Notes: generated from the letters alone by a model not told the origin. 64,000 nucleotides of DNA from Silanimonas sp. (GCA_018334015.1 JAGXTI010000038.1:1-64000), one strand, 5' to 3'. Numbered from the stretch's first letter, positions 1 to 10,394 are shown. A program made the numbers and translations.

Positions 1-2
1 AG

Positions 3-119
3 GGCTTGCGCTGGATCGAGGAGCGGCTGAACAACCGGCCGCGCAAGACGCTAAGCTACCGGACACCCCTCGCGGTTTTCGCCGAGGGCTACATCAACCC
101 CGTTGCGAATCGGAGTTGA
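3..119 (+). CDS. IS30-family transposase, C-terminal fragment
   Basis: The frame beginning at base 3 encodes about 38 residues and stops with TGA at 117-119. The peptide contains ERLNNRPRKTLSYRTP followed by VFAEGYINP, which is the C-terminal signature of IS30-family DDE transposases (usual form LNNRPRKxLxYxTPxEVF). The catalytic domain, the helix-turn-helix and the left end of the element lie outside the window. The right inverted repeat should lie at or just past the stop codon, but I cannot place its outer edge. This marks the left edge of the window as an insertion site. Whether the element is intact cannot be judged. Confidence 0.8.
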   Translation, partial: GLRWIEERLNNRPRKTLSYRTPLAVFAEGYINPVANRS

Positions 120-193
120 ACTCACCCCCGTTATACCGGCACGCGCAGCCAGCTGCTGCTGCGTGGCCGCGCCGTGCCGGCCGATGCCTGAGC

Positions 194-1150
194 TCAGGCT
201 TCGAAGCGGCCGTCCGGCGCAGCGGTGCCGAGACTGACGCCGCTGGTCGCACCGGGATCGCAGGCGGCACGCCAGCCCTGCCAGAGAAAACCGTAGAACA
301 CGGCACTGAGCAGCACCGTGATGCCGAGGATCAAGAGCGCGGTCACCATCGCGCCGATCGTTGCGCCGGCCAAGCCGGCCAACGCGCCCAGACCCCCCAG
401 CAGCAGAGCCAGCAGGCCACCCAGCAGCAGGGCGGGCAGGGCCAGCACCAGCACGAACAGCAGCACCGCCGGTGCGCTCATCAGGGCCGCACGCAGGCCG
501 AGCAGCAGCGCCGCCAGCGGCCCCAGGCCGCGCAGGGCCACGCCGATCAGGGCCCAGGCGTTGGCGAGGCCAGCCAGCAACAGCACCGGGGAGAAGGCCA
601 ACAGCATGAGCATCAGGCTGGACAGGCCCTCGGGCAGCGCTGGGAGGCGATCCGGCGGCACCGGCGTGCCGGCTCCGGCTTCGGCCTGCAGGGTCTGGAC
701 CTGCTGCATCCAGGCGGCGATCGCCGGCCAGTCGCCGGCGGCACCGCTGAGCCCGGCCACCAGCACCATCACCGCACCGATGCCCAGAAACAGCAGCAGC
801 CCCAGCGCCGTCACCCCGACCAGGGCCGGGTAGCGCCCGTTGCTGAAGCCGGCGAACACGGTGTCGAAGCCCATGGATTGGCCGCGCTCACCGGCGTCGA
901 TCAGGGTGTAGACACCGGCCTTGGCCACCGGGGCCACCAGCAGGCCGATCAGCAGACCCAGGCCCTGCATGAGCGCCAACGTGCCGCCGGAAGCCGGACC
1001 GCCGGCCTGGGCCAGCAGGCCGGGGCCGAGTTCCAAAAGAACCACGCAGGCCACCGCACCGAGCAGCAGGCCGGGTTGGTGGCGGCCGACATCGAGTGCG
1101 GCCAGCAGCCAGCGGAAGGGAGCAGTGAGACCGACCCAGCGGGGATTCAT
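194..1150 (-). CDS. BPSS1780-type multi-spanning membrane protein
   Basis: A 318-residue protein that starts MNPRWVGLTAPFRWL and is hydrophobic over most of its length. Six or more membrane segments are apparent (about residues 25-45, 56-80, 107-133, 180-225 in two parts, 235-265 and 270-295). The MNPRWV start and overall pattern resemble the BPSS1780 family of uncharacterised proteobacterial inner-membrane proteins. A longer open frame continues upstream to 1696, but it would run through the neighbouring amidotransferase gene, so the ATG at 1150 is preferred. It lies 35 bases after the amidotransferase stop on the same strand, so the two are probably cotranscribed. No biochemical function is known to me. 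Confidence 0.7.
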   Translation of the reverse strand: MNPRWVGLTAPFRWLLAALDVGRHQPGLLLGAVACVVLLELGPGLLAQAGGPASGGTLALMQGLGLLIGLLVAPVAKAGVYTLIDAGERGQSMGFDTVFAGFSNGRYPALVGVTALGLLLFLGIGAVMVLVAGLSGAAGDWPAIAAWMQQVQTLQAEAGAGTPVPPDRLPALPEGLSSLMLMLLAFSPVLLLAGLANAWALIGVALRGLGPLAALLLGLRAALMSAPAVLLFVLVLALPALLLGGLLALLLGGLGALAGLAGATIGAMVTALLILGITVLLSAVFYGFLWQGWRAACDPGATSGVSLGTAAPDGRFEA

Positions 1151-1185
1151 GGCGGAAGGGCTTGGCGAAGGAGAGGGGAAGAAGC

Positions 1186-1917
1186 CTAGCCGTGGCGCTG
1201 GGCCAAGGCATGGCGGACGAAGCGGCGCAACAGCGAGCGCGCCACCGGGGCGGGGCGCACCGACTCTAGCATCCGCACATGGCAGCGACCCTCGCGATGC
1301 AGCGCCTCGCGCCGCGCCGTGATGTAACCGCGCATGTGGGCGGTGCTGAACTCGGGGTGGAACTGCAGGCCCCAGGCCGAACGCCCCCAGCGGAAAGCAT
1401 GGCAATCGTCCAGTGCCGAACGCGCCAGCACGGCCGCACCCGGTGGCGGCGCGGTGACCGATTGCAGGTGCGTGGTCTGGGCATGGAAGCGCGTTGGCAC
1501 GTTCTCGAACAAAGGGTCGTGGCGGGCGCTGTCCTGCAGTTCGATGGCCACCGTGCCCATCTCGCGGCCGCGAGGGTTCCAATCGACACGACCGCCCAGG
1601 GCGTGGGCGAGCAGCTGGTGGCCGTAGCAGATGCCGAGCATCGGCACATCGTGCTGCGCGGCTTCGCGCAGCCAGTCGGTGGCGCGTTCCGACCACGGTT
1701 CGCGGTCGGTCACCATCGCGCCCGAGCCGGTGACGATCACAGCAGCGAAAGCGTGGGCCGCGGGCGGCGTCGCGCCCTCGAGCACGCGACTGACCTCGAC
1801 CTGACCGCGTGGCAGGCCAGCAGCGGTGCGGATCCAGTGGGTGAAATCACCGTGCCGGCGCAGATCGGGCAGCGGCCGGCCGGTTTCGAGGATGAGGAAG
1901 CGGGGTTTCTGCGTCAC
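1186..1917 (-). CDS. Class I glutamine amidotransferase
   Basis: A 243-residue stand-alone class I glutamine amidotransferase domain. The nucleophile lies in GICYGHQ (Cys97), and the rest of the triad is in LQFHPEF (His187 and Glu189). Such domains release ammonia from glutamine for a partner synthase, or act on gamma-glutamyl compounds. No acceptor domain is fused here and none is encoded next door, so the substrate is unknown. The family includes GuaA-like amidotransferases of uncertain role. The enzyme is predicted cytoplasmic. It is transcribed away from glyQ and lies upstream of the membrane protein at 194-1150. Confidence 0.85.
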   Translation of the reverse strand: MTQKPRFLILETGRPLPDLRRHGDFTHWIRTAAGLPRGQVEVSRVLEGATPPAAHAFAAVIVTGSGAMVTDREPWSERATDWLREAAQHDVPMLGICYGHQLLAHALGGRVDWNPRGREMGTVAIELQDSARHDPLFENVPTRFHAQTTHLQSVTAPPPGAAVLARSALDDCHAFRWGRSAWGLQFHPEFSTAHMRGYITARREALHREGRCHVRMLESVRPAPVARSLLRRFVRHALAQRHG

Positions 1918-1985
1918 CCCGACATGGTGCCGTGCTGCTGCTTGGCCGTCGAGCCCGTGCCGGCCGGGCCGTGGAGGCCGGTCGC

Positions 1986-1991
1986 TATACT
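1986..1991 (+). promoter_or_regulatory. Probable -10 element for glyQ
   Basis: TATACT lies 30 bases before the glyQ ATG in the context GCTATACTGCGG. Transcription would start near base 1998 and leave a leader of about 24 bases. No convincing -35 is visible 17 bases upstream, so the call rests on the -10 and its position. The same TA(C/T)A(N)T pattern recurs before several other genes in this window. Confidence 0.45.
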
Positions 1992-2021
1992 GCGGACTTG
2001 CATTTGACGCATTCGAGAGCC

Positions 2022-2960
2022 ATGCCTGCGCCCACCTTCCAGGAACTCATCACCCGCCTCAACGCTTACTGGGCTGAGCAGGGCTGCGTGCTGATCCAGC
2101 CGCTCGACCTCGAGGTCGGCGCCGGCACCTTCCACCCCGCCACCTTCCTGCGCGCGCTCGGCCCCGAGGCCTGGAACGCCGCCTACGTGCAGCCCTCGCG
2201 CCGCCCGGGGGATGGCCGCTACGGCGAGAACCCGAACCGCCTGCAGCACTACTACCAGTACCAGGTGGTGATGAAGCCGAACCCGGACAACATCGTCGAG
2301 CTGTACTTCGGCTCGCTGAAGGCGCTGGGCATCGACCCGCAGGTGCACGACCTCCGCCTCGTCGAGGACAACTGGGAATCGCCCACCCTCGGCGCCTGGG
2401 GCCTGGGCTGGGAGGTCTGGTTGAACGGCATGGAAGTCACGCAGTTCACCTACTTCCAGCAGGCCGGCGGCCTCGAGTGCAAGCCGGTGACCGGCGAGAT
2501 CACCTACGGCCTCGAGCGCCTGTGCATGTACCTGCAGAGCTGCGACAACGTCTACGACCTCGTCTGGACGCGCGGCCCGCAGGGTGTGGTGACCTATGGC
2601 GATGTCTTCCTGCAGAACGAGCGCGAGCAGAGCGCGTACAACTTCGAGCATGCGGACGTGGCGGAGCTGTTCCACCGCTTCGACGCCTGCGAGAAGGAGG
2701 CGCTGAAGCTTGTCGAGCTCGGCCTGCCGCTGCCGGCCTACGACCAGGTCTGCAAGGCCTCGCACAGCTTCAACCTGCTCGACGCGCGCCGCGCGATCTC
2801 GGTGACCGAGCGCCAACGCTACATCCTGCGGGTGCGCACGCTGGCTCGCGCGGTGGCCGAGGCCTACTTCGCCCAGCGCCAGAAGCTCGGCTTTCCCGGT
2901 GTGAAGGACGCGGGGGAACGCGCTCGGCTTGGCCTCGACGTGCCGGAGCCCGCGGTATGA
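2022..2960 (+). CDS. glyQ: Glycyl-tRNA synthetase alpha subunit
   Basis: A 312-residue protein starting [20 protein letters not shown]. It is the catalytic alpha chain of the heterotetrameric (alpha2beta2) bacterial glycyl-tRNA synthetase, which activates glycine and charges tRNA-Gly in the cytoplasm. Conserved blocks include [19 protein letters not shown] near the N-terminus, [19 protein letters not shown], and [15 protein letters not shown] in the second half. Length fits the family, which is near 300 residues. The open frame extends 30 codons upstream, but those codons overlap the promoter and match nothing. The stop overlaps the glyS start as ATGA, so the two subunits are translationally coupled. 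Confidence 0.97.
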   Translation: MPAPTFQELITRLNAYWAEQGCVLIQPLDLEVGAGTFHPATFLRALGPEAWNAAYVQPSRRPGDGRYGENPNRLQHYYQYQVVMKPNPDNIVELYFGSLKALGIDPQVHDLRLVEDNWESPTLGAWGLGWEVWLNGMEVTQFTYFQQAGGLECKPVTGEITYGLERLCMYLQSCDNVYDLVWTRGPQGVVTYGDVFLQNEREQSAYNFEHADVAELFHRFDACEKEALKLVELGLPLPAYDQVCKASHSFNLLDARRAISVTERQRYILRVRTLARAVAEAYFAQRQKLGFPGVKDAGERARLGLDVPEPAV

Positions 2961-5143
2961 GCGCCTCCCTGCTGATCGAACTCGGCACCGAGGAGCTGCC
3001 GGTCAAGGCCCTGCCCGAACTCGCGGCTGCGTTCGCGAACGGCATCATTGAGGGCTTGGCCAAGCGCGGTGTGGCGATGGGTGCCACGCGCTCTCTGTAC
3101 TCGCCGCGGCGGCTTGCCGTGCTGATCGAGAGCGTCGCTGCTGAACAGCCCGAACAACGCTCGGAAGTGCTGGGGCCCTACCTCAACATCGGGCTGGATG
3201 CGAACGGCGCGCCGACCAAGGCGCTGGAAGGCTTCGCGGCCAAGTCCGGCGTGGCGTGGAACGCTTTGGAGCGCACCACGGATGCCAAGGGCGAGCGCTT
3301 CGTGCATCGCGCGGTGCGGCCGGGTGCGCGCACCGTCGACCTGCTGCAAGCGGTGCTCGACGAAGCCCTCAAGGCCATGCCGATCCCGAAGCCGATGCGT
3401 TGGGGCGCGCACGAACATGCCTTCGCCCGTCCCGTGCTGTGGCTGGTGGCCCTGTACGGTGCCGAGGTCGTGCCGCTCACGGTGTTTGGCAAGACCGCCG
3501 ACCGCATGAGTCGCGGCCACCGCTTCATGCACGACAAGCCGGTCTGGATCGCCGATGCCGAGGCCTATGTCGAGGCGCTGCGGACGGCCAAGGTGCTGGT
3601 CAACGCCGACGAGCGCCGCACCGCCATTGCTCGCGAGGTCGAGGCCGCCGCGGCGCAGGCCGGTGGTACGGCGCGCGTCACCGAGGACAACCTCGAGCAG
3701 GTCAATGGCCTCGTCGAATGGCCGAAGGCCGTGCTCTGCGGCTTCGAGCAGGCCTTCCTGCGCGTGCCGCAGGAAGCGTTGATCAGCACCATGGAAGCGA
3801 ACCAGAAGTTCTTCCCGGTGCTGGACGCGCAGGGCCGCATCACCGGGGCCTTCATCGGCATCGCCAACATCGTGTCGACCAACGAAGCGGAAGTGCGCAA
3901 GGGCTACGAGCGGGTGATCCGCCCGCGCTTCGCCGACGCTGCGTTCTTCTTCGACGAGGACCTGAAGCAGGGCCTGTCGGCGATGAACGAAGGTCTCGCC
4001 AGCGTCACCTACCAGCAGAAGCTCGGCTCGTACGCCGACAAGGTGGCGCGCATCGCCCAGCTCGCCCGCGCGATTGCTACCGCACTCGACGACGATGCCG
4101 ACCTCGCCCAGATTGCCGCGCTGCTGTGCAAGGCCGATCTGCAGAGCCGCATGGTGGGCGAGTTTCCCGAATTGCAGGGCATCGCGGGGCGCTGCTACGC
4201 GGCGCACGACGCGGGATTGGACGATCTGCCGGCCGAGGCGCGTGCCGCCGTCGCCGTGGCGCTCGACGAGGTCTATGCGCCGCGCTTCGCTGGCGATGCG
4301 ATTGCCTCGACACGGTTGGGGCAGATCCTTGCTATCGCCGAGCGCCTCGACACCCTGGCCGGTGGCTTTGCCGCGGGCTTGAAGCCTTCCGGCAACAAAG
4401 ACCCCTTCGCCCTGCGTCGCAACGCGCTGGGGCTGGCGCGCACCCTGATCGAGGGTGGGCTCGACCTCAACCTTCTCGGCTTGTTGCGCTCTGCACTTGA
4501 GAGTCTCAGACAGCAGGTCGAATCAAATGCTGCAGATAAGACCGTCGTGATGATGCTGTCCGCCCATGAGCGTGGCATAGACATCAAGAGTGCGCCGGTC
4601 AATGCACTGCTGATCCCCGTCGATACCACGGCTGACGATCTCCACGACTTCATCCTCGAGCGCCTGCGCGGCTACTTCGCCGAACGCGGTGTCGGTACGG
4701 CACTGTTCGATGCGGTCGCTGCCGCCAAGCCGGTTTCGCTTGCCGATTTCGCCGAGCGCCTGTCGGCCCTGCAGCGTTTCGCTGAACGGCCTGAAGCCGC
4801 CGCGCTCGCCGCCGCCAACAAGCGCGCGCGCAACATCCTGAAAAAAGTCGAAGGCGCGCTGCCGGAAACCATCGACGCCTCGAAACTCGTCGAGCCGGCC
4901 GAGCACGAGCTGCACGCCGCGCTCGTCACCGCGCTGGCCGACACCGACGCCACGCTCGCCGCGCGCGACTACGTGGCCGTGCTGAGCCGGCTCTCGGCCC
5001 TGCGCGCGCCCGTCGATGCCTTCTTCGACACGGTGATGGTGATGGCCGAAGATCCAGTTGTCCGCGCCAACCGCCTCGCCCTGCTCAAGGTGCTCGCCGA
5101 CCGTTTCGCCGCAGTGGCGGCGATCGAGCAGTTGGCCGGCTGA
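2957..5143 (+). CDS. glyS: Glycyl-tRNA synthetase beta subunit, with an extra internal segment
   Basis: A 728-residue beta subunit that binds tRNA-Gly and edits or positions it for the alpha chain. The start [19 protein letters not shown] is typical. Conserved blocks include [17 protein letters not shown], the HD-like region around residues 340-460, and a C-terminal anticodon-binding part ([13 protein letters not shown]). The protein is some 35-40 residues longer than the E. coli form. The excess maps to about residues 511-557 (bases 4487-4628), between LIEGGLDLN and [13 protein letters not shown]. That stretch uses codons rare elsewhere in the gene (AGA, TCA, AAT, ATA, AGT). The frame stays open, so the gene is probably functional. 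Confidence 0.96.
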   Translation: MSASLLIELGTEELPVKALPELAAAFANGIIEGLAKRGVAMGATRSLYSPRRLAVLIESVAAEQPEQRSEVLGPYLNIGLDANGAPTKALEGFAAKSGVAWNALERTTDAKGERFVHRAVRPGARTVDLLQAVLDEALKAMPIPKPMRWGAHEHAFARPVLWLVALYGAEVVPLTVFGKTADRMSRGHRFMHDKPVWIADAEAYVEALRTAKVLVNADERRTAIAREVEAAAAQAGGTARVTEDNLEQVNGLVEWPKAVLCGFEQAFLRVPQEALISTMEANQKFFPVLDAQGRITGAFIGIANIVSTNEAEVRKGYERVIRPRFADAAFFFDEDLKQGLSAMNEGLASVTYQQKLGSYADKVARIAQLARAIATALDDDADLAQIAALLCKADLQSRMVGEFPELQGIAGRCYAAHDAGLDDLPAEARAAVAVALDEVYAPRFAGDAIASTRLGQILAIAERLDTLAGGFAAGLKPSGNKDPFALRRNALGLARTLIEGGLDLNLLGLLRSALESLRQQVESNAADKTVVMMLSAHERGIDIKSAPVNALLIPVDTTADDLHDFILERLRGYFAERGVGTALFDAVAAAKPVSLADFAERLSALQRFAERPEAAALAAANKRARNILKKVEGALPETIDASKLVEPAEHELHAALVTALADTDATLAARDYVAVLSRLSALRAPVDAFFDTVMVMAEDPVVRANRLALLKVLADRFAAVAAIEQLAG

Positions 5144-5148
5144 GGCGG

Positions 5149-6972
5149 ATGCCGGGCGCCCTGCTGCCGCTGGCGCTCGTCCTGCTGGTCGGCGCCGGCG
5201 CATCGCAGGCGGCGATGGCGGTCGATCCTGCACCCGTGGCCACTTCGGCGGCGCCGGTCGTGCGTGTGCTCGCGGTCGAAATCGAGGGGCTGGACGACAC
5301 CAGCGCCGAGGCCGTGCGTGCCGCGCTGAGTCTGGCCCGGCTCGCCGATGCGGCCATGCCGGAGCTCAGCGAGGCACGGCTGCGTTTTCTGTTGCGGCGA
5401 GCACCTGCCGAGGTGGCGGCTGTGCTCGAAGCCTTCGGCCTCTACGCCCCGCGTGTCGAACTTTTTCGCGAGCCGCTGCGCGGTGGCGAACGCATCCGCG
5501 TGCAGGTCGAGCCCGGTGAGCCGGTGCGGGTAGGCAGCGTCGATGCGCGGATGATCGGTGCCGCCGAGGACGACCGTTTCATCCTTGGCGAACTCGAGCG
5601 CCTGCGTCCGCGACCCGGCGAGGTGTTCGTGCACGCCACCCACGAGGCGGCCAAACGTCGCATCGATCGCCGCTTGGCCGAGCGCGGCTACCTCGCGGCC
5701 GGCCGCACGCTCTCGCGGGTCGAGGTGGACCGAGGCGAACGCAGCGCGAACATCCAGCTGCACTGGGATTCCGGCCCGCGGCATGCTCTGGGCGAGGCAC
5801 GATTCGCGCCCGGCGTGTTGCAACCGGGTCGGCTCGATGCCCTCATCGACTGGACGCCCGGAACGCCCTTCCACCAGGCCCGGCTCGAACGCCTGCAGCA
5901 GCGCCTTGTGCAACTCGACTATTTCGCCCTGGTCGAGGTCGTGCCCGACGAGGAAGGCATCGGCTCCGATCTGCAGGTGCCGATCGATATCCGCACCACA
6001 CCGGCCCGGCGCACCCGTTACACCGCGGCCCTCAGCCTCGGCAGCGACAGCGGGCTGGGCCTGCGCGGCGGCATCGACCGCCGTTGGGTCAACGACCGCG
6101 GCCACAAATGGCGGGCCGACGCCGAGGCTTCGGAGCGGCAGCGCGCGCTGTCCACGCAGTACCGTGTTCCGGCCCTGCAGACCCTGCCCGGCTGGTACGC
6201 GTTGGAGGCCGCCTGGCGGGAGGAACAGCCGGTGGATGCCCTCGGCTTCCAGCGCCGTGATCTGCGCCTGGGTTGGCAGGGTCGGCGCGAACCCTGGACG
6301 ACCGCCGCCGCCCTCGTGCTGGCCCGCGAGGACGGTCGTTCGCGGCTGCGGGGTAGTGCCTTCGACGGTGCCCGCCAGACCCTGATCTACCCGGAGTTTT
6401 CGATCGGTCACCGTCGTCTCGATGAGCGGCTGGTGCCCGAGGATGGCGGTCAGTGGTCGGCCACCCTGCGCGCTGGCCGCATCGAGGCCCGCGGCCAGCA
6501 GCAGCGCTTCGGCCAGGCGGAGCTGGCGGCGCAGTGGCGGACCGGCAGCGAGGAGCGCCACGGCTGGCTGGCCCGGATCGCACTGGCCACCACCGCCTTC
6601 GAGGGCGATCCGGCTTCGCCCGAGTTCCCGGCCTCGCTGCGTTATTTCGCCGGCGGCGACCGCAGCGTCCGCGGCTACGGTTACCGCGAGATCGGTCCAC
6701 GCTTCGATGGCGAAGTGATCGGCGGCCTGCACCGCGTCGAAGCCAGCCTGGAGTACCAGTTTTTTCCCGTCGAGCGCTGGGGGACGGCGTTGTTCGTCGA
6801 TGTCGGCGATGCCTTCAACCGCCGGGCGGAGTTCGATTCCAAACCGGGTGTGGGCCTCGGTCTGCGCTGGCGCTCGCCGGTCGGACCGGTCGGTCTCGAT
6901 CTTGCCCGTGGTCTCGATCGTGAAGCCGGCGGCGGCACCCGCCTGCATCTGGCGTTCGGGGTGGCGTTCTGA
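5149..6972 (+). CDS. tamA: Translocation and assembly module outer-membrane protein TamA
   Basis: A 607-residue Omp85-family protein. A signal peptide (about residues 1-24, ending SQAAMA) is followed by POTRA-like domains to about residue 270. The rest is a 16-strand-type beta-barrel carrying FAGGDRSVRGYGYREIGP, the conserved VRGY motif of the Omp85 L6 loop, and ending in LHLAFGVAF with a terminal Phe. TamA works with the inner-membrane-anchored TamB in autotransporter assembly and lipid transport to the outer membrane. The ATG is 5 bases after the glyS stop with an AGGCGG ribosome site. Its stop overlaps the tamB start. Confidence 0.93.
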   Translation: MPGALLPLALVLLVGAGASQAAMAVDPAPVATSAAPVVRVLAVEIEGLDDTSAEAVRAALSLARLADAAMPELSEARLRFLLRRAPAEVAAVLEAFGLYAPRVELFREPLRGGERIRVQVEPGEPVRVGSVDARMIGAAEDDRFILGELERLRPRPGEVFVHATHEAAKRRIDRRLAERGYLAAGRTLSRVEVDRGERSANIQLHWDSGPRHALGEARFAPGVLQPGRLDALIDWTPGTPFHQARLERLQQRLVQLDYFALVEVVPDEEGIGSDLQVPIDIRTTPARRTRYTAALSLGSDSGLGLRGGIDRRWVNDRGHKWRADAEASERQRALSTQYRVPALQTLPGWYALEAAWREEQPVDALGFQRRDLRLGWQGRREPWTTAAALVLAREDGRSRLRGSAFDGARQTLIYPEFSIGHRRLDERLVPEDGGQWSATLRAGRIEARGQQQRFGQAELAAQWRTGSEERHGWLARIALATTAFEGDPASPEFPASLRYFAGGDRSVRGYGYREIGPRFDGEVIGGLHRVEASLEYQFFPVERWGTALFVDVGDAFNRRAEFDSKPGVGLGLRWRSPVGPVGLDLARGLDREAGGGTRLHLAFGVAF

Positions 6973-9900
6973 TGCCTTCCACGCGACGGCGCTGGCTCTG
7001 GCTCTGGGGTCTGGTGCTGGCGGTGAGCGCCGGCCTGCTCGTCGGCCTGCTCGGCCTGGGCTTCGGGCTGTGCACCGAAGCCGGTCGCGACCGCGTGCTC
7101 GATGCCCTGATCGCGCAACTGCCCGAGGGCCGCCTGCGGATCGGAGCCCGCGAAGGCACGCTCACCGGTGATCTGCGCCTGCACGACGTGGTCTACACCG
7201 ACGAGCAGCGGCGCATCGAACTCGAGCGGCTCGATCTGCGGTTGGGCCGACCGGATGTCAGCTCCCGAGTGCTGCGCTTGCGCCTGCTGGCCCTCACCGG
7301 CCTGCGGATCGAACCTCGGGCCGATGCCCCCGAAACACCGCCAAAGCCTTGGCCGGAGCTGCTGCAGGCTTTCGAGTGGCCGTTCGCCCTGCAGATCGAC
7401 CGGCTGCAGGTGGAGGCCGCGGCCGGGCGCTTGGACGGCTCGCTGCGGGTCGATCCGCGGCGAGGTTTCGCCAGCCGCCTGCACCTCGACCTCAGCCACC
7501 GCGGCGGTCCGCAGGGCCGGTTCTGGCTCGAGGGTGACCTCGATGCCGGTCAGGCCGGCTTCGAGGGCCAGATCGAAGGCCCGCTGCAGCTTGCCCTGCG
7601 CTGGCGCGATGCCACCGACCCGGCTGGCCTGCCGTTCGAGCTGAGCGGCCGATTCGAACACGAGGCGCTGGCGGTGGAGCTGCTCGATTCGCAGCTGCGC
7701 TTGGGTGATGGCCTGCTGCAGGTCGAGGCGATGGCGCTTTCCCTGCTCGACGGCCGGCTCGATCTGCGCGGGCACTACCGCCTCGACGACGGGCACCTGC
7801 AACTCGAAGCCCGGGCCGAGGACCTCGGCTGGGGCGAGGGCGAGGCGCAAGTCCGTGCCGAGGGTCGCGCCACGCTGCAGGGCCGCTGGAGCGACTGGCA
7901 GGGCGAACTGGCCCTGACCCTGCGCCGCGCCGGTGAAACGGCCGAGCTCAGCGGGCAGGCCCGAGGCGATGCCGCCGGCATCGTGCTGGCGCCGTTCGAA
8001 CTCGCCACCGCCGCGGGTCGGCTGAGTGGCGAGGCCCGCCTGCAGCACGATGCGGACCGCAGTCTGGCGGTCGATGCCCGCCTGCAGGGCTTTGATCCGG
8101 GCTGGCTGCTGCCGGACTGGCCGGGCCGGCTCGACGGTCGGCTGCGCTTGCAGGCGGCCCTGCCGGAGTCCGCGCCGCCGCGTTACCGGCTGGCCCTCAC
8201 CGGTCTGCGTGGTCCCTTGCGCGGCCAGCCGGTGGCTGCCGAGTTGCACCTCGAAACCGATGCCCAAGGCCAGCAGCTGCGGCTCGAGCTCGAAGCCGGC
8301 ACGGGCCGGCTGGCCCTGAACGGTCGGCTCTCGCCCGTGCTCGATGGGCAGGTCGAGGCGCGCGATTTTGATCTCGGGCCCTGGGTCGAGGGCCTCCGCG
8401 GCCGTCTCGATGGCCGGATGGACTGGCGCTCCGGCACCTTGCGGCCGCAAGTCCGCATCGATGCCCGGCTGCGGGATGCCGGCTGGAACGAGCTTGCCCT
8501 GCGCCAGCTGTCTGCGCAGGGCGAACTGCCGGGCCGTGGCCCGGGCCATCTGCTGCTGCAGGCCGAGGCGTTGAGCGGTCTGGCCGGGCTGCCGCCCACC
8601 GACGGCCGGCTGCGTCTGCAGGGCGACTGGACCCGACCCGGCCCCGGCCGGCAAGCCTTCGACCTGAGCGATATCGACCTGCAACTGGGCCGCTGGCCGG
8701 CCCTGCATCTGCTCGCCCCGGCGCTTCTGCACCATGACCGCGCCGGCTGGCGTCTGCCGCGGCCGGCCTGTTTCGCCCTCGGCGAACCGGGACGGCTGTG
8801 CATCGAGGGCGATGCCGGCGATCTGCGACTCAGCGGCGAAGCGCTCGAACTCGCCACCTTCATCGCCCTGTTGCCCGACCCCGAAGGCCTGCCGGTCGAG
8901 CCGCAGGGCCGGTTCGATCTGCAGGCCCGGCGGCTGCAAACAGCGGCCGGCCCGCGTCTTGAACTCGAATTGCAGTCCGACGAGGGCCGCTTGCGACTGG
9001 ACGAGGCCGAAGCCGGCACCGGAGAACTGGAGCTCGGTTGGCGGCAATTGCGCTTCGGGCTGGTGCAGGACGGTGGCTGGCAGACCCGTTTGGGGGCCGA
9101 TCTCCAACCGCAGGGCCGCATCGATGCCGAACTCGCCATCGACCCTGCAGGCGCCCTGGCCGGCAGTGCCGCCTTGCGGATCGACGATCTGGCCGTGCTC
9201 GAACTCTTGAGCGCCGATCTGGCCGCGCCGCGCGGCCGCATCGAAGGCCGGCTCGTGCTCTCCGGTCGGCGCGAAGCTCCGCTGTGGAGTGGCGCCATGA
9301 CGGCGGCGCCCTTGTCGGTCGAACTGCCGGCCTTGGGCATCGCCATCCGCGACGGCAGCCTGCAACTGGCCGCCGATGAAGCCGGCCGCTTGCGCCTCAG
9401 CGGCCATTTGCCGAGCGGCGAGGGTGCCTTGCGGCTCGAAGGCGAATGGCGCCAGGCCAGTCGCGAAGGCCGGCTCAGCCTGCAGGGCAGCGAGGTGCGT
9501 GTGCTCGACACCGCCGAGGGCCGGGTCTGGGTCTCGCCGGCGCTGGAACTGGCGGTGGGTGCCGAACGCCTGCGCCTGCGCGGACGGGTCGATGTGCCGC
9601 GGGCGGTGCTCAACCTCGATCATCTGGGCGGCGACACCCGTCTCTCGCCGGATGTGGTGGTGCTCGATGCCCCGGCCGCCGCCGATCGACCGGCCGAGCG
9701 CCTGCAGGCCGATGTGCGTTTCGTCTTCGGCGAAGACGTGCGCCTGCGCGGGCAGGGTTTCGAGGGCCGGGTCGGCGGCGAATTGCGGGTGCGCGATCGC
9801 CCCGGTCGCGAGCCGAGGGGCAGCGGCACCCTGAACCTCGACGGCACGCTGCGCGCCTACGGACAGACCTTGGAGTTGACCCAAGGTGCCCTGCGTTGGG

Positions 9901-10394
9901 CGAACAGCTCGCTCGATGCCCCGCAGCTCGATGTCCGGGCCGAGCGCCCCGACGCCGATCCCCCGGTCGGCGTGCTGCTCACCGGCAACGCTCGCGCGCC
10001 AGTGGTCGAGCTCTGGTCGCAGCCGCCGCTGCCGCAGGCCGAGGCCCTGTCCTGGCTGATGTTCGGCCGGCCCTTGGCCGCCACCGACGGCCGCGACGCG
10101 GCCCAGCTCGAACAGGCCGCCACCGCCCTGGGCGGCAGCGCATTGGCGCAGGCCCTGGCCGGCCAGATCGGTTTCGACAGCGCCAGCCTCGGCCCTTCGC
10201 GCGGGCTGGACGGCACCGTGCTGACCGTCGGCAAGCGCGTCACGCCACGGCTTTACCTGAGCTACGGCATGGCCCTGTCTGGCGCCGGCCAGGTGGTGTC
10301 GGTGACCTGGACCCTGCGGCGTTGGCTGGCCGCCCGGCTGGAGGCCGGCCGCGAGCAACGCCTCGAGCTGGAAGCCACCGTCGAGCGTGATTGA
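6972..10394 (+). CDS. tamB: Translocation and assembly module inner-membrane protein TamB
   Basis: A 1140-residue AsmA-like/DUF490 protein. One N-terminal membrane anchor (about residues 9-31, LWGLVLAVSAGLLVGLLGL) is followed by a long periplasmic repeat-rich beta-helical region. The C-terminal DUF490 domain contains LSWLMFGRPLA and KRVTPRLYLSYGMALSGAGQ. It bridges the periplasm to TamA and is implicated in moving outer-membrane proteins and phospholipids. The start overlaps the tamA stop as TGATG. The last residues (RQWL-type, ending LEATVERD) are slightly unlike typical family ends, and the 3' end overlaps a broken minus-strand gene. A huge antisense open frame here is a base-composition shadow. 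Confidence 0.93.
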   Translation: MPSTRRRWLWLWGLVLAVSAGLLVGLLGLGFGLCTEAGRDRVLDALIAQLPEGRLRIGAREGTLTGDLRLHDVVYTDEQRRIELERLDLRLGRPDVSSRVLRLRLLALTGLRIEPRADAPETPPKPWPELLQAFEWPFALQIDRLQVEAAAGRLDGSLRVDPRRGFASRLHLDLSHRGGPQGRFWLEGDLDAGQAGFEGQIEGPLQLALRWRDATDPAGLPFELSGRFEHEALAVELLDSQLRLGDGLLQVEAMALSLLDGRLDLRGHYRLDDGHLQLEARAEDLGWGEGEAQVRAEGRATLQGRWSDWQGELALTLRRAGETAELSGQARGDAAGIVLAPFELATAAGRLSGEARLQHDADRSLAVDARLQGFDPGWLLPDWPGRLDGRLRLQAALPESAPPRYRLALTGLRGPLRGQPVAAELHLETDAQGQQLRLELEAGTGRLALNGRLSPVLDGQVEARDFDLGPWVEGLRGRLDGRMDWRSGTLRPQVRIDARLRDAGWNELALRQLSAQGELPGRGPGHLLLQAEALSGLAGLPPTDGRLRLQGDWTRPGPGRQAFDLSDIDLQLGRWPALHLLAPALLHHDRAGWRLPRPACFALGEPGRLCIEGDAGDLRLSGEALELATFIALLPDPEGLPVEPQGRFDLQARRLQTAAGPRLELELQSDEGRLRLDEAEAGTGELELGWRQLRFGLVQDGGWQTRLGADLQPQGRIDAELAIDPAGALAGSAALRIDDLAVLELLSADLAAPRGRIEGRLVLSGRREAPLWSGAMTAAPLSVELPALGIAIRDGSLQLAADEAGRLRLSGHLPSGEGALRLEGEWRQASREGRLSLQGSEVRVLDTAEGRVWVSPALELAVGAERLRLRGRVDVPRAVLNLDHLGGDTRLSPDVVVLDAPAAADRPAERLQADVRFVFGEDVRLRGQGFEGRVGGELRVRDRPGREPRGSGTLNLDGTLRAYGQTLELTQGALRWANSSLDAPQLDVRAERPDADPPVGVLLTGNARAPVVELWSQPPLPQAEALSWLMFGRPLAATDGRDAAQLEQAATALGGSALAQALAGQIGFDSASLGPSRGLDGTVLTVGKRVTPRLYLSYGMALSGAGQVVSVTWTLRRWLAARLEAGREQRLELEATVERD

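Noticed and set aside
6681-10358. Open frame of 1225 codons antisense to tamB
   Set aside because: It is a base-composition shadow in very GC-rich coding DNA; its translation is Gln/Gly/Ala-rich with no family feature, while tamB on the plus strand has clear domains.
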